This document shows, piece after piece, positions 44,554 through 51,745 of a DNA stretch of 64,000 bases. This DNA comes from a virus. The first letter of the stretch is position 1. Each line of letters begins with the position of its first letter. A program made the position numbers and the translations under genes. The DNA lies in IMG/VR virus record IMGVR_UViG_3300008122_000001, positions 55,706-119,705 of that record, one strand, 5' to 3'. A model generated the notes under the pieces. That model ran no database searches, was not told the origin of the DNA, and saw only the letters and a program-made list of their open reading frames with translations.

Positions 44554-45288
44554 ATGTCTTATATTTATAATGATTCAATACTTATACCTCAAAAAACATA
44601 TAAGGTACAAGAAGTATTAAAAGCTGGTAAAGAAGCTAAACGATTTAAAAATTGTAGTGCATTTCTTACTCAAATCATTAATGATCAAGCAAGTGTACGT
44701 ATTACTAATAACATGCATTCAGTTCCTGTTCGTTGTTTAATCAATGTAAAAGGATATACTGCTAAACCTGTACGTGCTGAAAATGCTCATGGTTTTGCTG
44801 TAGTTATGCAAAATAGTATTGGTATTCCAGTAGGTCGTGCTTATATTGGTCCTACTCGTGTAACATCAGATAGAGCTTACTTTGATATCAATGGTTCAGA
44901 AATTTCTATTCCTTTAAACCTTACTTGTTGCTTAGTTAAAATTGAAGAAAAAGTAACAAAAGAAGCTAAGAAAGTAGAAAAAGAAACTGGTATTCCTCAT
45001 AAACTTGTTGATTTATTAGATGATAAATCAGCTCGTAAAGAACCAGAAGAACCTTTACCAATATTTGTTAAGAAATTATTTCCTAATCTTATTGTAGAAG
45101 AAGTAAGAGAAAGAATTCGAAATGAACATCGTCCTGTATATGATATGGATGGTAATGATCACAACACAATTGCAGAAGCTGAAAGAGCCAATGTATTAAT
45201 TAAACAACGTATTCTAACACAACATGTAAAAATCATGGTAGATATGGAATATGATCGTCAAGAAGCTGAAGCCCTTAAAAAGGGCTAA
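44554..45288 (+). CDS. Unrecognised protein (244 aa)
   Basis: N-terminal half beta-rich and basic; C-terminal half charged and helical. DMDGNDHNTIAEAERANVLI near residue 205. The end of the gene and the following bases form two GC-rich hairpins. Confidence 0.45.
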   Translation: MSYIYNDSILIPQKTYKVQEVLKAGKEAKRFKNCSAFLTQIINDQASVRITNNMHSVPVRCLINVKGYTAKPVRAENAHGFAVVMQNSIGIPVGRAYIGPTRVTSDRAYFDINGSEISIPLNLTCCLVKIEEKVTKEAKKVEKETGIPHKLVDLLDDKSARKEPEEPLPIFVKKLFPNLIVEEVRERIRNEHRPVYDMDGNDHNTIAEAERANVLIKQRILTQHVKIMVDMEYDRQEAEALKKG

Positions 45289-45299
45289 GCCTTCGGCTT
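45271..45299 (+). terminator. Two adjacent GC-rich hairpins, one with a UUCG loop
   Basis: GCCCTT/AAGGGC with loop AAA, then AAGC-CTTCGG-CTT, a canonical cUUCGg tetraloop. There is no T-run, so it may stabilise or process mRNA ends. Followed by the CAAATGGTTTATG motif seen in similar form elsewhere. Confidence 0.55.
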
Positions 45300-45309
45300 C
45301 AAATGGTTT

Positions 45310-45450
45310 ATGAATATGAATTCTTATCAAGTAACATTCTATGATCTAACAACCTGGATCACGGAGGGTAGTAGTTCTCTCCATGCTAGGAGATTAGCAA
45401 GAGAATATTACCCAACAAGATTCGTAACACATGTAATTCAAATTAAATAG
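45310..45450 (+). CDS. Very small protein (46 aa)
   Basis: MNMNSYQVTFYDLTTWITEG then a basic helix (LHARRLAREYYPTRF) and VTHVIQIK. The amino-acid pattern looks like a real mini-protein similar in layout to the one at 40808. There is no strong ribosome site, unlike most neighbours. Confidence 0.5.
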   Translation: MNMNSYQVTFYDLTTWITEGSSSLHARRLAREYYPTRFVTHVIQIK

Positions 45451-45461
45451 GAGTATACCTC

Positions 45462-45860
45462 ATGCAAGGTATTAATCAAGTTGTTCTAATGGGCACATTA
45501 GGTAATAAACCAGAACTTAAAACTTTCCCTAACGGTGGTAAATCAACACGTATTTCTTTAGCCACTTCTATGTCTTGGATTGATTCAGACTCTGGTGAAC
45601 GTAAAGAAAAAACACAATGGCACTCTGTAGTACTGCGTAATCGTCAAGCTGAAATTGCAGTACAATACTTAGATAAAGGTGATCGTGTTGGTGTTGTTGG
45701 TCGTTTAGAAACACGGAGTTATGTAAAAGATAATATTACTTTTTATGTAACTGAAGTTATTAGTACTAATTTACAAATGATCAGTACTAAAAATAAATCA
45801 CCTAACATTCCTGCTGAAGTATCTATTCCACCTGATATGGATGATGACTTACCATTCTGA
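45462..45860 (+). CDS. ssb: Single-stranded DNA-binding protein
   Basis: 132 aa bacterial-type SSB. The OB fold is clear: GINQVVLMGTLGNKPELK, STRISLATS, TQWHSVVLRNRQAEIAVQYL and RVGVVGRLETRSY. The end (MDDDLPF) is the acidic tip that recruits partner proteins. It binds ssDNA during replication and recombination. AGGAG site. Confidence 0.95.
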   Translation: MQGINQVVLMGTLGNKPELKTFPNGGKSTRISLATSMSWIDSDSGERKEKTQWHSVVLRNRQAEIAVQYLDKGDRVGVVGRLETRSYVKDNITFYVTEVISTNLQMISTKNKSPNIPAEVSIPPDMDDDLPF

Positions 45861-45862
45861 TC

Positions 45863-45924
45863 TAGATAATAGATTTATAATACTTATTATAGAAATATAG
45901 TAGGTATTATATGTATATTATTTA
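45863..45924 (+). promoter_or_regulatory. Intergenic structured element 9
   Basis: Outer stem TAGATAATA/TATTATTTA (one G-U); loop GATT/TGTA, where A-G of the usual AATT/TGTG is reversed to G-A; inner stem TATAATAC/GTATTATA; T45884-G45903 wobble with TTA/TAG top. Begins 2 nt after the ssb stop; next start 16 nt downstream. Confidence 0.85.
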
Positions 45925-45940
45925 ACATAGGAGTAATAAA

Positions 45941-46213
45941 ATGAATAATATAGAATTTAATACTCGTTTGATTAATATCTTAAAAATGAGAAATAAACTA
46001 AAACGTAGTGAATTGGTAGATTTATTAAGACAGTTTTGGAAACATAACAAACAACAGTTACAAACAATTTATCATTATCATTGTTATCAATTAGTTGTTA
46101 AAGTTCTTAATCATTTTGATAATATTATCTTACAAAGCAACAATCGTTACTACTATGTTTATAAAAATGTATTAGTAGATTTTGTAGAAAAAAGTACTCA
46201 AAACCCTATATAG
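45941..46213 (+). CDS. Small basic protein (90 aa)
   Basis: Basic and helical (LKMRNKLKRSELVDLLRQFW) with His/Gln/Tyr-rich middle. Might bind nucleic acid. Located just after ssb. Function unknown. Confidence 0.45.
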   Translation: MNNIEFNTRLINILKMRNKLKRSELVDLLRQFWKHNKQQLQTIYHYHCYQLVVKVLNHFDNIILQSNNRYYYVYKNVLVDFVEKSTQNPI

Positions 46214-46457
46214 GTATTGATTAATTTCAAAATGTAATGTTAATTATGTAGAGATATATATAAATATAAGTATACATTTATAAACTTAAATGTACATTAC
46301 ATATTAACTATCTATTTGTTATATAATGGTGACTCCGTGCCACAAGAACTGAAACTAGTTACGTTACTATTCCTCACTATTGTCTCTATAGTGTCTCTTT
46401 CGACTTACTGTAATACTTTATACCAATAAGCCTAATAATGGCTACAAGGAGCTTACA
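46214..46457 (+). other. Gene-free leader region with nested palindromes
   Basis: ATGTAATGT (46232-46240) pairs with ACATTACAT (46294-46302) and encloses TACATTTA/TAAATGTA (46273-46280/46287-46294). Then comes GTGACTCCGTGCC and a pyrimidine-rich stretch up to an AAGGAG site. It holds no gene that I can support and may be a promoter and leader region. Confidence 0.45.
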
Positions 46458-46559
46458 ATGCATTCTACAACCAATCTAGTACCAGCTGTAGTACACAATT
46501 TAAATGAAGTTTATTTATTTATGTACGGTCAATTACAAACTTCAGATTTCCTTTCTTAA
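46458..46559 (+). CDS. Very small protein (33 aa)
   Basis: ATG 46458 follows AAGGAGCTTACA, a strong ribosome site. Sequence begins MHSTTNLVPAVVHNLNEV. Its stop lies 3 nt before structured element 10, the same spacing as known genes, which supports translation. Confidence 0.55.
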   Translation: MHSTTNLVPAVVHNLNEVYLFMYGQLQTSDFLS

Positions 46560-46562
46560 TCT

Positions 46563-46610
46563 GTTATTCAATTTATATCACTTCTTATGAGGTGATATAT
46601 GTAGACTAAC
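46563..46610 (+). promoter_or_regulatory. Intergenic structured element 10
   Basis: Outer stem GTTATTC/GACTAAC with one T/C mismatch; loop AATT/TGTA; inner stem TATATCAC/GTGATATA; T46582-G46591 wobble with TTC/GAG top. Next start 16 nt downstream. Confidence 0.8.
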
Positions 46611-46626
46611 ACTTAGGTATACTATC

Positions 46627-47028
46627 ATGTATCGCTTATATAAAACTTACATCAATTCAGATGGCTCTTATTTCGATATGGAAGCCGTTTACTTTAATTG
46701 CATACAAGAGCACAGTAAACTTCTTAATCGCTCTCTAAAGACCTGTGAAGCTCATGATGGTGTACTTTGTAAAGTAGCTTACACCCTTGAACCTTTATAT
46801 CTTTCTGAAGCTTATCAACGATCAGCAGTGTATCATATTAGTAATGCTAATAATATTAATACTCTTACTGAGTTTAAAACATGCCTTAAAGAATATTTTC
46901 CTGAATATATCAAATATATTTCTAACGAAAATATTATTAAAGAATTAAAACATATGGCTTCTTTTGTACTAAGTGGTGAAAGAATCTATCCTGATATTAA
47001 ACGTATCATTGAAGTAAAAGGTAAATAA
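46627..47028 (+). CDS. Unrecognised protein (133 aa)
   Basis: Helical, Tyr/Cys-containing (EAVYFNCIQEHSKLLNRSLK). No family recognised. Confidence 0.45.
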   Translation: MYRLYKTYINSDGSYFDMEAVYFNCIQEHSKLLNRSLKTCEAHDGVLCKVAYTLEPLYLSEAYQRSAVYHISNANNINTLTEFKTCLKEYFPEYIKYISNENIIKELKHMASFVLSGERIYPDIKRIIEVKGK

Positions 47029-47030
47029 TT

Positions 47031-47123
47031 ATGTATGAGATCTATTTATACTTAGTTGGATTACACCCTTCTATGTTTCTTCCTAAAAACTTAATTAAAT
47101 TAATAAAGGTAGAACCACAATGA
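47031..47123 (+). CDS. Possible very small protein (30 aa)
   Basis: MYEIYLYLVGLHPSMFLPKN, then a basic end. Its stop overlaps the next start as ATGA, which suggests coupling. No clear ribosome site. Confidence 0.35.
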   Translation: MYEIYLYLVGLHPSMFLPKNLIKLIKVEPQ

Positions 47124-47491
47124 CTCAAGAAAAGAATAAGTTTAATCAACTTATGAATACTCATCTTGATGCTCTTTATGCATTAAATCAATATCAAGAA
47201 CAATGTGTAAATGTAAGTTTAAATGGTTCTGTAGATTGTATGGAACTCCGTGCATTACACAATGTAATTGCTCAACATTTTCCTGAATTAATTTCCTCTC
47301 GTCGCATCAGCGATGGGGGAAGTAATAAAATGACATTAATTGCTAAAGTAGAAGAAATTAAACCTGCTTTAGAATTAATCCTTTCTGAATATCCTCGTAT
47401 CTCTTCTAGTATTGTTGGTATCTCACTACAAAAAATGATTAATGAATTAGAACCACAATTAAACTTTAAATTATTCCCTAACTATCGTTAA
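47120..47491 (+). CDS. Unrecognised protein (123 aa)
   Basis: Helical with Leu/His/Asn content (DALYALNQYQEQCVNV; MELRALHNVIAQHFPELI). No motif recognised. Confidence 0.45.
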   Translation: MTQEKNKFNQLMNTHLDALYALNQYQEQCVNVSLNGSVDCMELRALHNVIAQHFPELISSRRISDGGSNKMTLIAKVEEIKPALELILSEYPRISSSIVGISLQKMINELEPQLNFKLFPNYR

Positions 47492-47503
47492 AAGGATTGT
47501 ACT

Positions 47504-48073
47504 ATGACTACTCAACAACCTACTGCATATTCTTTATTTCTTACAGCTTGGGAAAATGCTCCTAAGATTCCTTTCAAAATGGAATGGAAAAATGGTACTG
47601 GTTATCTAGATCATGCAACTAATGATGATGAATTAGATATTCCTTATAATGAATTCCGTGCAACTATTGATGATTATGGACGTTATGTATTACTTAAAGG
47701 TTTAGGTCTTAAATGTAATATTGTAGTCTTTGAACGTCATGTTCATGGTATGAGTGAAATCTTAGTAAATAATCAACCATCTCGTCGTCATACTAAAAAA
47801 GTTGATTTAACTAACTGGGTAGACATTAAAGATGGTTCTCTTGATTTACGTAATATGGAAATCTTCCTGAATTTACGTGATAATTTATTAATCATTAATG
47901 ATGCTGGTATTGAATACATTAATAAAAATGTAGACTCTGCTTTAGTATCTACTGGTGATTTTGAAATCTTAATCAATGATTGCTATACAGGTGTTAAACA
48001 ACAAGACCTTCAAGCTTTTGGTATTGATATCAACACACTATATGTCTATGGTTATATTCAGGATTTAGTATAA
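47504..48073 (+). CDS. Unrecognised protein (189 aa)
   Basis: Alpha/beta soluble protein; N-terminal KIPFKMEWKNGTGYLDHATN, later RRHTKKVDLTNWVDIKDGSL. Starts after AAAGGA; its stop overlaps the next start. Function unknown. Confidence 0.45.
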   Translation: MTTQQPTAYSLFLTAWENAPKIPFKMEWKNGTGYLDHATNDDELDIPYNEFRATIDDYGRYVLLKGLGLKCNIVVFERHVHGMSEILVNNQPSRRHTKKVDLTNWVDIKDGSLDLRNMEIFLNLRDNLLIINDAGIEYINKNVDSALVSTGDFEILINDCYTGVKQQDLQAFGIDINTLYVYGYIQDLV

Positions 48074-48330
48074 TGGAAAACCCTATTACTGTACTATTAT
48101 TCTTTCTTGGATTAGAACAAGGTGATCAAAACTTTGATTCTAAACTAGTATATAAATTAGGTATGCCTATTCCTAATGCTAAATTATACTTAGATATTGC
48201 TAATTGGGATAAGAATTGGTGTCAAACTTTAAGTGAGCGTTTATGCTTTCCTAAAGACTATTGGTATAATTTATTATGTCAATATAATGCATCTAAAGTA
48301 GATAACATTATCGAAACAGAATTTAAATAA
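48073..48330 (+). CDS. Unrecognised small protein (85 aa)
   Basis: Starts on the last base of the preceding stop. Trp/Tyr-rich (IANWDKNWCQTLSERLCF). Its stop lies in structured element 11. Confidence 0.45.
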   Translation: MENPITVLLFFLGLEQGDQNFDSKLVYKLGMPIPNAKLYLDIANWDKNWCQTLSERLCFPKDYWYNLLCQYNASKVDNIIETEFK

Positions 48331-48375
48331 TAAATTTATAGGACTTACTTAGGTAGGTTCTATATGTGTATTATT
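48326..48375 (+). promoter_or_regulatory. Intergenic structured element 11
   Basis: Outer stem AATAATA/TATTATT; loop AATT/TGTG; inner stem TATAGGAC/GTTCTATA (one G-U); T48345-G48356 wobble with TTA/TAG top. Stop codon inside the outer stem; next start (48392) 16 nt downstream. Confidence 0.85.
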
Positions 48376-48391
48376 ACAAAGAGATATTAAT

Positions 48392-48565
48392 ATGTGGGAA
48401 AAGATTAAACCTAACTTTTCAAATGTAAAAGAAGGTAAAGAATACAAAACTTGTATTAATGATGAACAAGGGTTACGTAATATTGCAACACTAAGAAAAC
48501 AAGGTAACTTGTGGTTTTCTGGTAACAGTTACGTTTACTATACTCCTACTCACATTTGGGTATAA
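48392..48565 (+). CDS. Small protein (57 aa)
   Basis: MWEKIKPNFSNVKEGKEYK opens it and YVYYTPTHIWV ends it. It begins 16 nt after structured element 11 with a weak GAGATAT leader. Probably a real small beta protein, function unknown. Confidence 0.55.
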   Translation: MWEKIKPNFSNVKEGKEYKTCINDEQGLRNIATLRKQGNLWFSGNSYVYYTPTHIWV

Positions 48566-48566
48566 T

Positions 48567-48740
48567 ATGAAAATAGTTATTGTACATCCTTCACTTATTT
48601 CTATATTTAAACAATGCTCTGTTGCTTCATCATTAGATAATTGTAGTAATAAAGAATATCAAAAGTTTACTAATCATGGTCGTAAATTACCTAATCATAG
48701 TAAACATAAAGCTAATATTAAAAAAGGAAACTTTCCTTAA
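48567..48740 (+). CDS. Small basic protein (57 aa)
   Basis: MKIVIVHPSLISIFKQCS then a Lys/His/Asn-rich basic tail. Starts 1 nt after the preceding stop; its own stop lies in structured element 12. Confidence 0.5.
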   Translation: MKIVIVHPSLISIFKQCSVASSLDNCSNKEYQKFTNHGRKLPNHSKHKANIKKGNFP

Positions 48741-48790
48741 TTAATAAATTTATAGGAATTATTATTAGTTCCTATATGTGTATTAATTAA
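48737..48790 (+). promoter_or_regulatory. Intergenic structured element 12
   Basis: Outer stem TTAATTAATA/TATTAATTAA (10 bp); loop AATT/TGTG; inner stem TATAGGAA/TTCCTATA; T48759-G48768 wobble with TTA/TAG top. Stop codon inside the outer stem; HNH gene starts 13 nt downstream. Confidence 0.85.
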
Positions 48791-48803
48791 TATCGAGGTT
48801 ATT

Positions 48804-49550
48804 ATGTTTCTTGTACCTATTCCTAGAGCTATAGCTAAAGAACGTGGATTAAAACATTACGATTCAACATCATTTTGTAAATTTGGAAATATCAGTAAAC
48901 GCCTTGTAAGTAATTTTAACTGTCTTTGTAATTCTTGCAAAAAAGAAAAGTATAATAAAGTAAAGGATTATAAAAAAACTCCCAAAGCTAAAGAACTTAG
49001 AAAAATAACTAATCAAAATTATTACAAAGAGAATAAAGAAATTATTCTTAGTAATAATAAAATATGGAGAGATGGAGTTGGATCTGAGATTAAAAAGTTA
49101 GCTGATAAAAGATGGGCTACAGAAAATAGAGACAAAGTTAATTTATCTCAAAGAAAACATTACCGTAATAATCTTCAAAAACAACGAGCTAGAAGAAGAC
49201 TTTGGAACATGAAGAATCGCCCTAAAAAAGCTATGTATACTTTTGAAAGACGACTTCTTACTTCATATGCATATCTTAAAAGTGAGTTAACTGACTTTGT
49301 ATTTGAACAATCACAAGAATTAGCCCAACAACGTGAAACACTTTTAGGTATTAAAATTCATGTTGATCATATGATACCTCTTAAAGCTAAAAATACTTGT
49401 GGATTACATGTTTGGAATAATTTTCAATGCTTACCTAGTGTGATGAATAGTAGTAAAGGTAATAAACTTATCTATACCAATCCTCATGAATGGTTATATG
49501 ATATTCCTAAATTCTTTAAAGTAGTATATCAACAGGAGATTGCTGCATGA
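48804..49550 (+). CDS. HNH endonuclease (free-standing)
   Basis: 248 aa. N-terminal CLCNSCKK zinc-like pair, a long basic helical middle for DNA contact, and a C-terminal HNH motif: HVDHMIPLKAKNTCGLHVWN, then NFQCLPSVMNSSKGN. It may be a homing-type nuclease that spreads itself, or a nuclease used on host DNA. Stop overlaps the next start (ATGA). Confidence 0.8.
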   Translation: MFLVPIPRAIAKERGLKHYDSTSFCKFGNISKRLVSNFNCLCNSCKKEKYNKVKDYKKTPKAKELRKITNQNYYKENKEIILSNNKIWRDGVGSEIKKLADKRWATENRDKVNLSQRKHYRNNLQKQRARRRLWNMKNRPKKAMYTFERRLLTSYAYLKSELTDFVFEQSQELAQQRETLLGIKIHVDHMIPLKAKNTCGLHVWNNFQCLPSVMNSSKGNKLIYTNPHEWLYDIPKFFKVVYQQEIAA

Positions 49551-49762
49551 AAATGATTAAGTTATTAGTACTATTAGATGGTACTATGGTTAAAGTTTCA
49601 TCTAAAATGGAAGTTGGTACTCTTATGAATACTCATAAAGGTGTCGATCAAATTTGTGGTGCTATTTATTCTGTATCATATGATATTTATAAAAAACGTC
49701 ATAATAAAGTTCTTAAAAAACTTTTTGTTGATAGTATTTATAACCCACAAATTAAATTTTAA
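49547..49762 (+). CDS. Unrecognised small protein (71 aa)
   Basis: Coupled by ATGA to the HNH gene. Beta start (MIKLLVLLDGTMVKV) and basic C-terminus. Function unknown. Confidence 0.45.
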   Translation: MKMIKLLVLLDGTMVKVSSKMEVGTLMNTHKGVDQICGAIYSVSYDIYKKRHNKVLKKLFVDSIYNPQIKF

Positions 49763-49814
49763 TAAATCAATAGGATTAAGTACTCCACATATTTGATCCT
49801 ATTCATTTGTTAAA
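49758..49814 (+). promoter_or_regulatory. Intergenic structured element 13 (divergent loop)
   Basis: Outer stem TTTAATA/TGTTAAA (one T-G); internal loop AATC/CATT instead of the usual sequence; inner stem AATAGGAT/ATCCTATT; T49777-G49795 wobble with TAA/TTG top. Stop codon inside the outer stem; next start 26 nt downstream. Confidence 0.65.
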
Positions 49815-49840
49815 CTTTGTTAAACTGAGAGACTGTTATT

Positions 49841-50317
49841 GTGTCTAAATTAATCTTAACCGTTGGGATCTCGAATTGTGGTAAATCAGCTTGGACTGAA
49901 CAATTTATCAAAGAACATCCTAATACTGTTGAATTAAATCGTGATTATGTACGCTTTAATATTATTAATCCTAAAGCAAACGATTGGTCTGATTATTCTA
50001 TTAGTGAAACTAAAGAGAATCGTGTCAGTTGTATTCTTATGGAAAAATATAAAGAAGCTATTGAACAAGGTAAAGATGTAATTATCTCTGATACTAATTT
50101 ATCTTACTTTGGTCGTATTAAATGGTTAGAGATTGCAAGACAAAATGGACAAAAAGTTGAATTTGTAGTATTTCATAATAAATTTATTGATACATTTTAT
50201 GGAAACAGTTCTAACTTTATGTCCTTACCTGATTTTGTACTTACTAGTCAATACAAACGTTTTACTCAATTCCTAGATGAAGTTCCTGTTCCTGGAGTTA
50301 AGTATACCTTTATCTAG
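49841..50317 (+). CDS. Polynucleotide 5'-kinase-like P-loop protein
   Basis: 158 aa. Walker A as TVGISNCGKSAWTEQFI, then VELNRDYVRFNI and DVIISDTNLSYFGRIKWLEI. These match the kinase domain of T4 polynucleotide kinase (GCPGSGKS, NRDDYR, VIISDTNL) in order and spacing. It would transfer phosphate to 5'-OH ends of nucleic acid, as in tRNA or DNA repair. The phosphatase domain is absent. GTG start. Confidence 0.85.
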   Translation: MSKLILTVGISNCGKSAWTEQFIKEHPNTVELNRDYVRFNIINPKANDWSDYSISETKENRVSCILMEKYKEAIEQGKDVIISDTNLSYFGRIKWLEIARQNGQKVEFVVFHNKFIDTFYGNSSNFMSLPDFVLTSQYKRFTQFLDEVPVPGVKYTFI

Positions 50318-50329
50318 AGGATAATTAAT

Positions 50330-50539
50330 ATGAATGTATTAAATTTAATATGCTACATTAATATACAAATAACGAAATGTCATAATCATGATATCAATCT
50401 TGATCGGTTTAAACCTATTCTTAAAGATATTAAGATAAAAGATTTAATTAATTTATTAGAACATGAGGGATACTTTGGATCTTTTCGTGTAACTAATAAA
50501 TCTCTTTATTATATCCATAAAGGAACAGTAAATGTTTAA
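50330..50539 (+). CDS. Unrecognised small protein (69 aa)
   Basis: Mixed hydrophobic and basic; LNLICYINIQITKCHNHD then FKPILKDIKIKDLINLLE. Starts after GAGGAT; overlaps the next gene by 8 nt. Confidence 0.45.
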   Translation: MNVLNLICYINIQITKCHNHDINLDRFKPILKDIKIKDLINLLEHEGYFGSFRVTNKSLYYIHKGTVNV

Positions 50540-50720
50540 ACAAATATTTGAAACAATCTTCCCATTACATATGCTTATAGCTTTAGTAACATGTTTCTAT
50601 ATTAATATGTATATATTTAAATCAGAGCATATAGTACAAAGTGTTGTAGGTTCTTTTATTATTTATTTAATATTAACTTTCATTATGTTATATATTTATT
50701 TTAAATATATAAAAAGTTAA
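50532..50720 (+). CDS. Small membrane protein (62 aa)
   Basis: Two hydrophobic segments (FPLHMLIALVTCFYINMYIF and VGSFIIYLILTFIMLYIYF) with a Lys end. Likely in the inner membrane. Its stop lies in structured element 14. Confidence 0.55.
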   Translation: MFKQIFETIFPLHMLIALVTCFYINMYIFKSEHIVQSVVGSFIIYLILTFIMLYIYFKYIKS

Positions 50721-50766
50721 TAAATTTATATCATTCTTAAATTAGGATGATATATGTATATTAACT
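50715..50766 (+). promoter_or_regulatory. Intergenic structured element 14
   Basis: Outer stem AGTTAATA/TATTAACT; loop AATT/TGTA; inner stem TATATCAT/ATGATATA; T50735-G50746 wobble with TCT/AGG top. Stop codon inside the outer stem; next start (GTG 50782) 15 nt downstream. Confidence 0.85.
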
Positions 50767-50781
50767 AAAAGGAATATTATT

Positions 50782-50982
50782 GTGACTAATGCAATAATCT
50801 TAAATAGTATTAAAGCAATGCAACATGAAAAAGCTAAGAAAGAAACTAAAGAGATTATTAGTAAAATCTTATGCAATCGTACAACCATCACTATTAAAGA
50901 ACTACGTAATGTATTAGGTGAACAATTCATTAATAGTTGTATTTTTGAATTAAGACTACAACTGGATATATTACATGGTTAG
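50782..50982 (+). CDS. Unrecognised small helical protein (66 aa)
   Basis: GTG start after AAAAGGAA. Basic helix (MQHEKAKKETKEIISKI) with TITIKELRNVLGEQFI, a winged-helix-like turn. Function unknown. Confidence 0.45.
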   Translation: MTNAIILNSIKAMQHEKAKKETKEIISKILCNRTTITIKELRNVLGEQFINSCIFELRLQLDILHG

Positions 50983-50991
50983 GAGGTTAAT

Positions 50992-51354
50992 ATGCTTTTC
51001 CCTCAATTCTCATTATATATGTCTAAATCTTCTTACAATTACATAGACATCAATAATATACTATTCATTACAGTCAATCTTAAAGAGACTTGGAATATGA
51101 GTAGTATTAAAATAGCTACTCGTAATACTTGGTTAACTTTTAGAGATAAACTAAGTGAAGATCAAAAGATTATTTTGAGAGAAGCTATTAAAGAACTCCG
51201 TACTAAATTTTACTTAGAGTTGATGTGCAAGGATACAACGTGGCTTTCTACTTCAATAGTCTCCAACCTCCTCTCCTCTATCTCCTCTTCTATTTTAACC
51301 TTCCATAAGCGTCAATCTACACTAAGACACTTTATGAATTCTCTTTCTTCCTAA
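50992..51354 (+). CDS. Unrecognised protein (120 aa)
   Basis: Strong TAGGAGG site. Alpha/beta front, then helical middle and a Ser-rich end (SIVSNLLSSISSSILTF) with C-richer base use than its neighbours. Confidence 0.45.
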   Translation: MLFPQFSLYMSKSSYNYIDINNILFITVNLKETWNMSSIKIATRNTWLTFRDKLSEDQKIILREAIKELRTKFYLELMCKDTTWLSTSIVSNLLSSISSSILTFHKRQSTLRHFMNSLSS

Positions 51355-51435
51355 TTCCACTACCGAAGCTCGTTCCTCGCCAAATGCTTTTAGGAATTTC
51401 TTCTATCAATTTATCAGTCTACAAGGACTTTACAA

Positions 51436-51705
51436 ATGTCTACTAATAAATCAATACCAGTTAACTTTCAAGCTTTGGTTTCAATAGAACCAATAGATGA
51501 ACGATCTACTAAATGTTTATTTCAAAACATTTTTAATGGTAAACAATTTACTATGACATTAGCTATTACTAAATCTCAAATTGAATCTTGGTATCATGGT
51601 AAACCTATCCAATATGCTATGAGCAATTTGTCTAAAGACGTACAAGAGATTTTTAAAACTGGATGTACTGATAAAGAATTTGGTAAGTTATTAGATTCAC
51701 TTTAA
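51436..51705 (+). CDS. Unrecognised small protein (89 aa)
   Basis: NKSIPVNFQALVSIEPIDER then a helix (MTLAITKSQIESWYHG). Preceded by ACAAGGAC. A CAAATGCTTTTAGGA motif lies in its leader near 51383. Function unknown. Confidence 0.45.
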   Translation: MSTNKSIPVNFQALVSIEPIDERSTKCLFQNIFNGKQFTMTLAITKSQIESWYHGKPIQYAMSNLSKDVQEIFKTGCTDKEFGKLLDSL

Positions 51706-51745
51706 AGGATAAGATATACATAGTAGTGTATCTTTATATATTATT

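Noticed and set aside
38017-50766. Structured elements as intrinsic terminators
   Set aside because: None of the 14 has a T-run after the stem; most are followed directly by a ribosome site.
38017-50766. Structured elements as known self-cleaving ribozymes (hammerhead, twister)
   Set aside because: The conserved core sequences of these ribozymes are absent.
51711-51734. Hairpin AAGATATAC/GTGTATCTT as a fifteenth family member
   Set aside because: It has a T-G pair but only six pairs below it, and no internal loop or outer stem in register.
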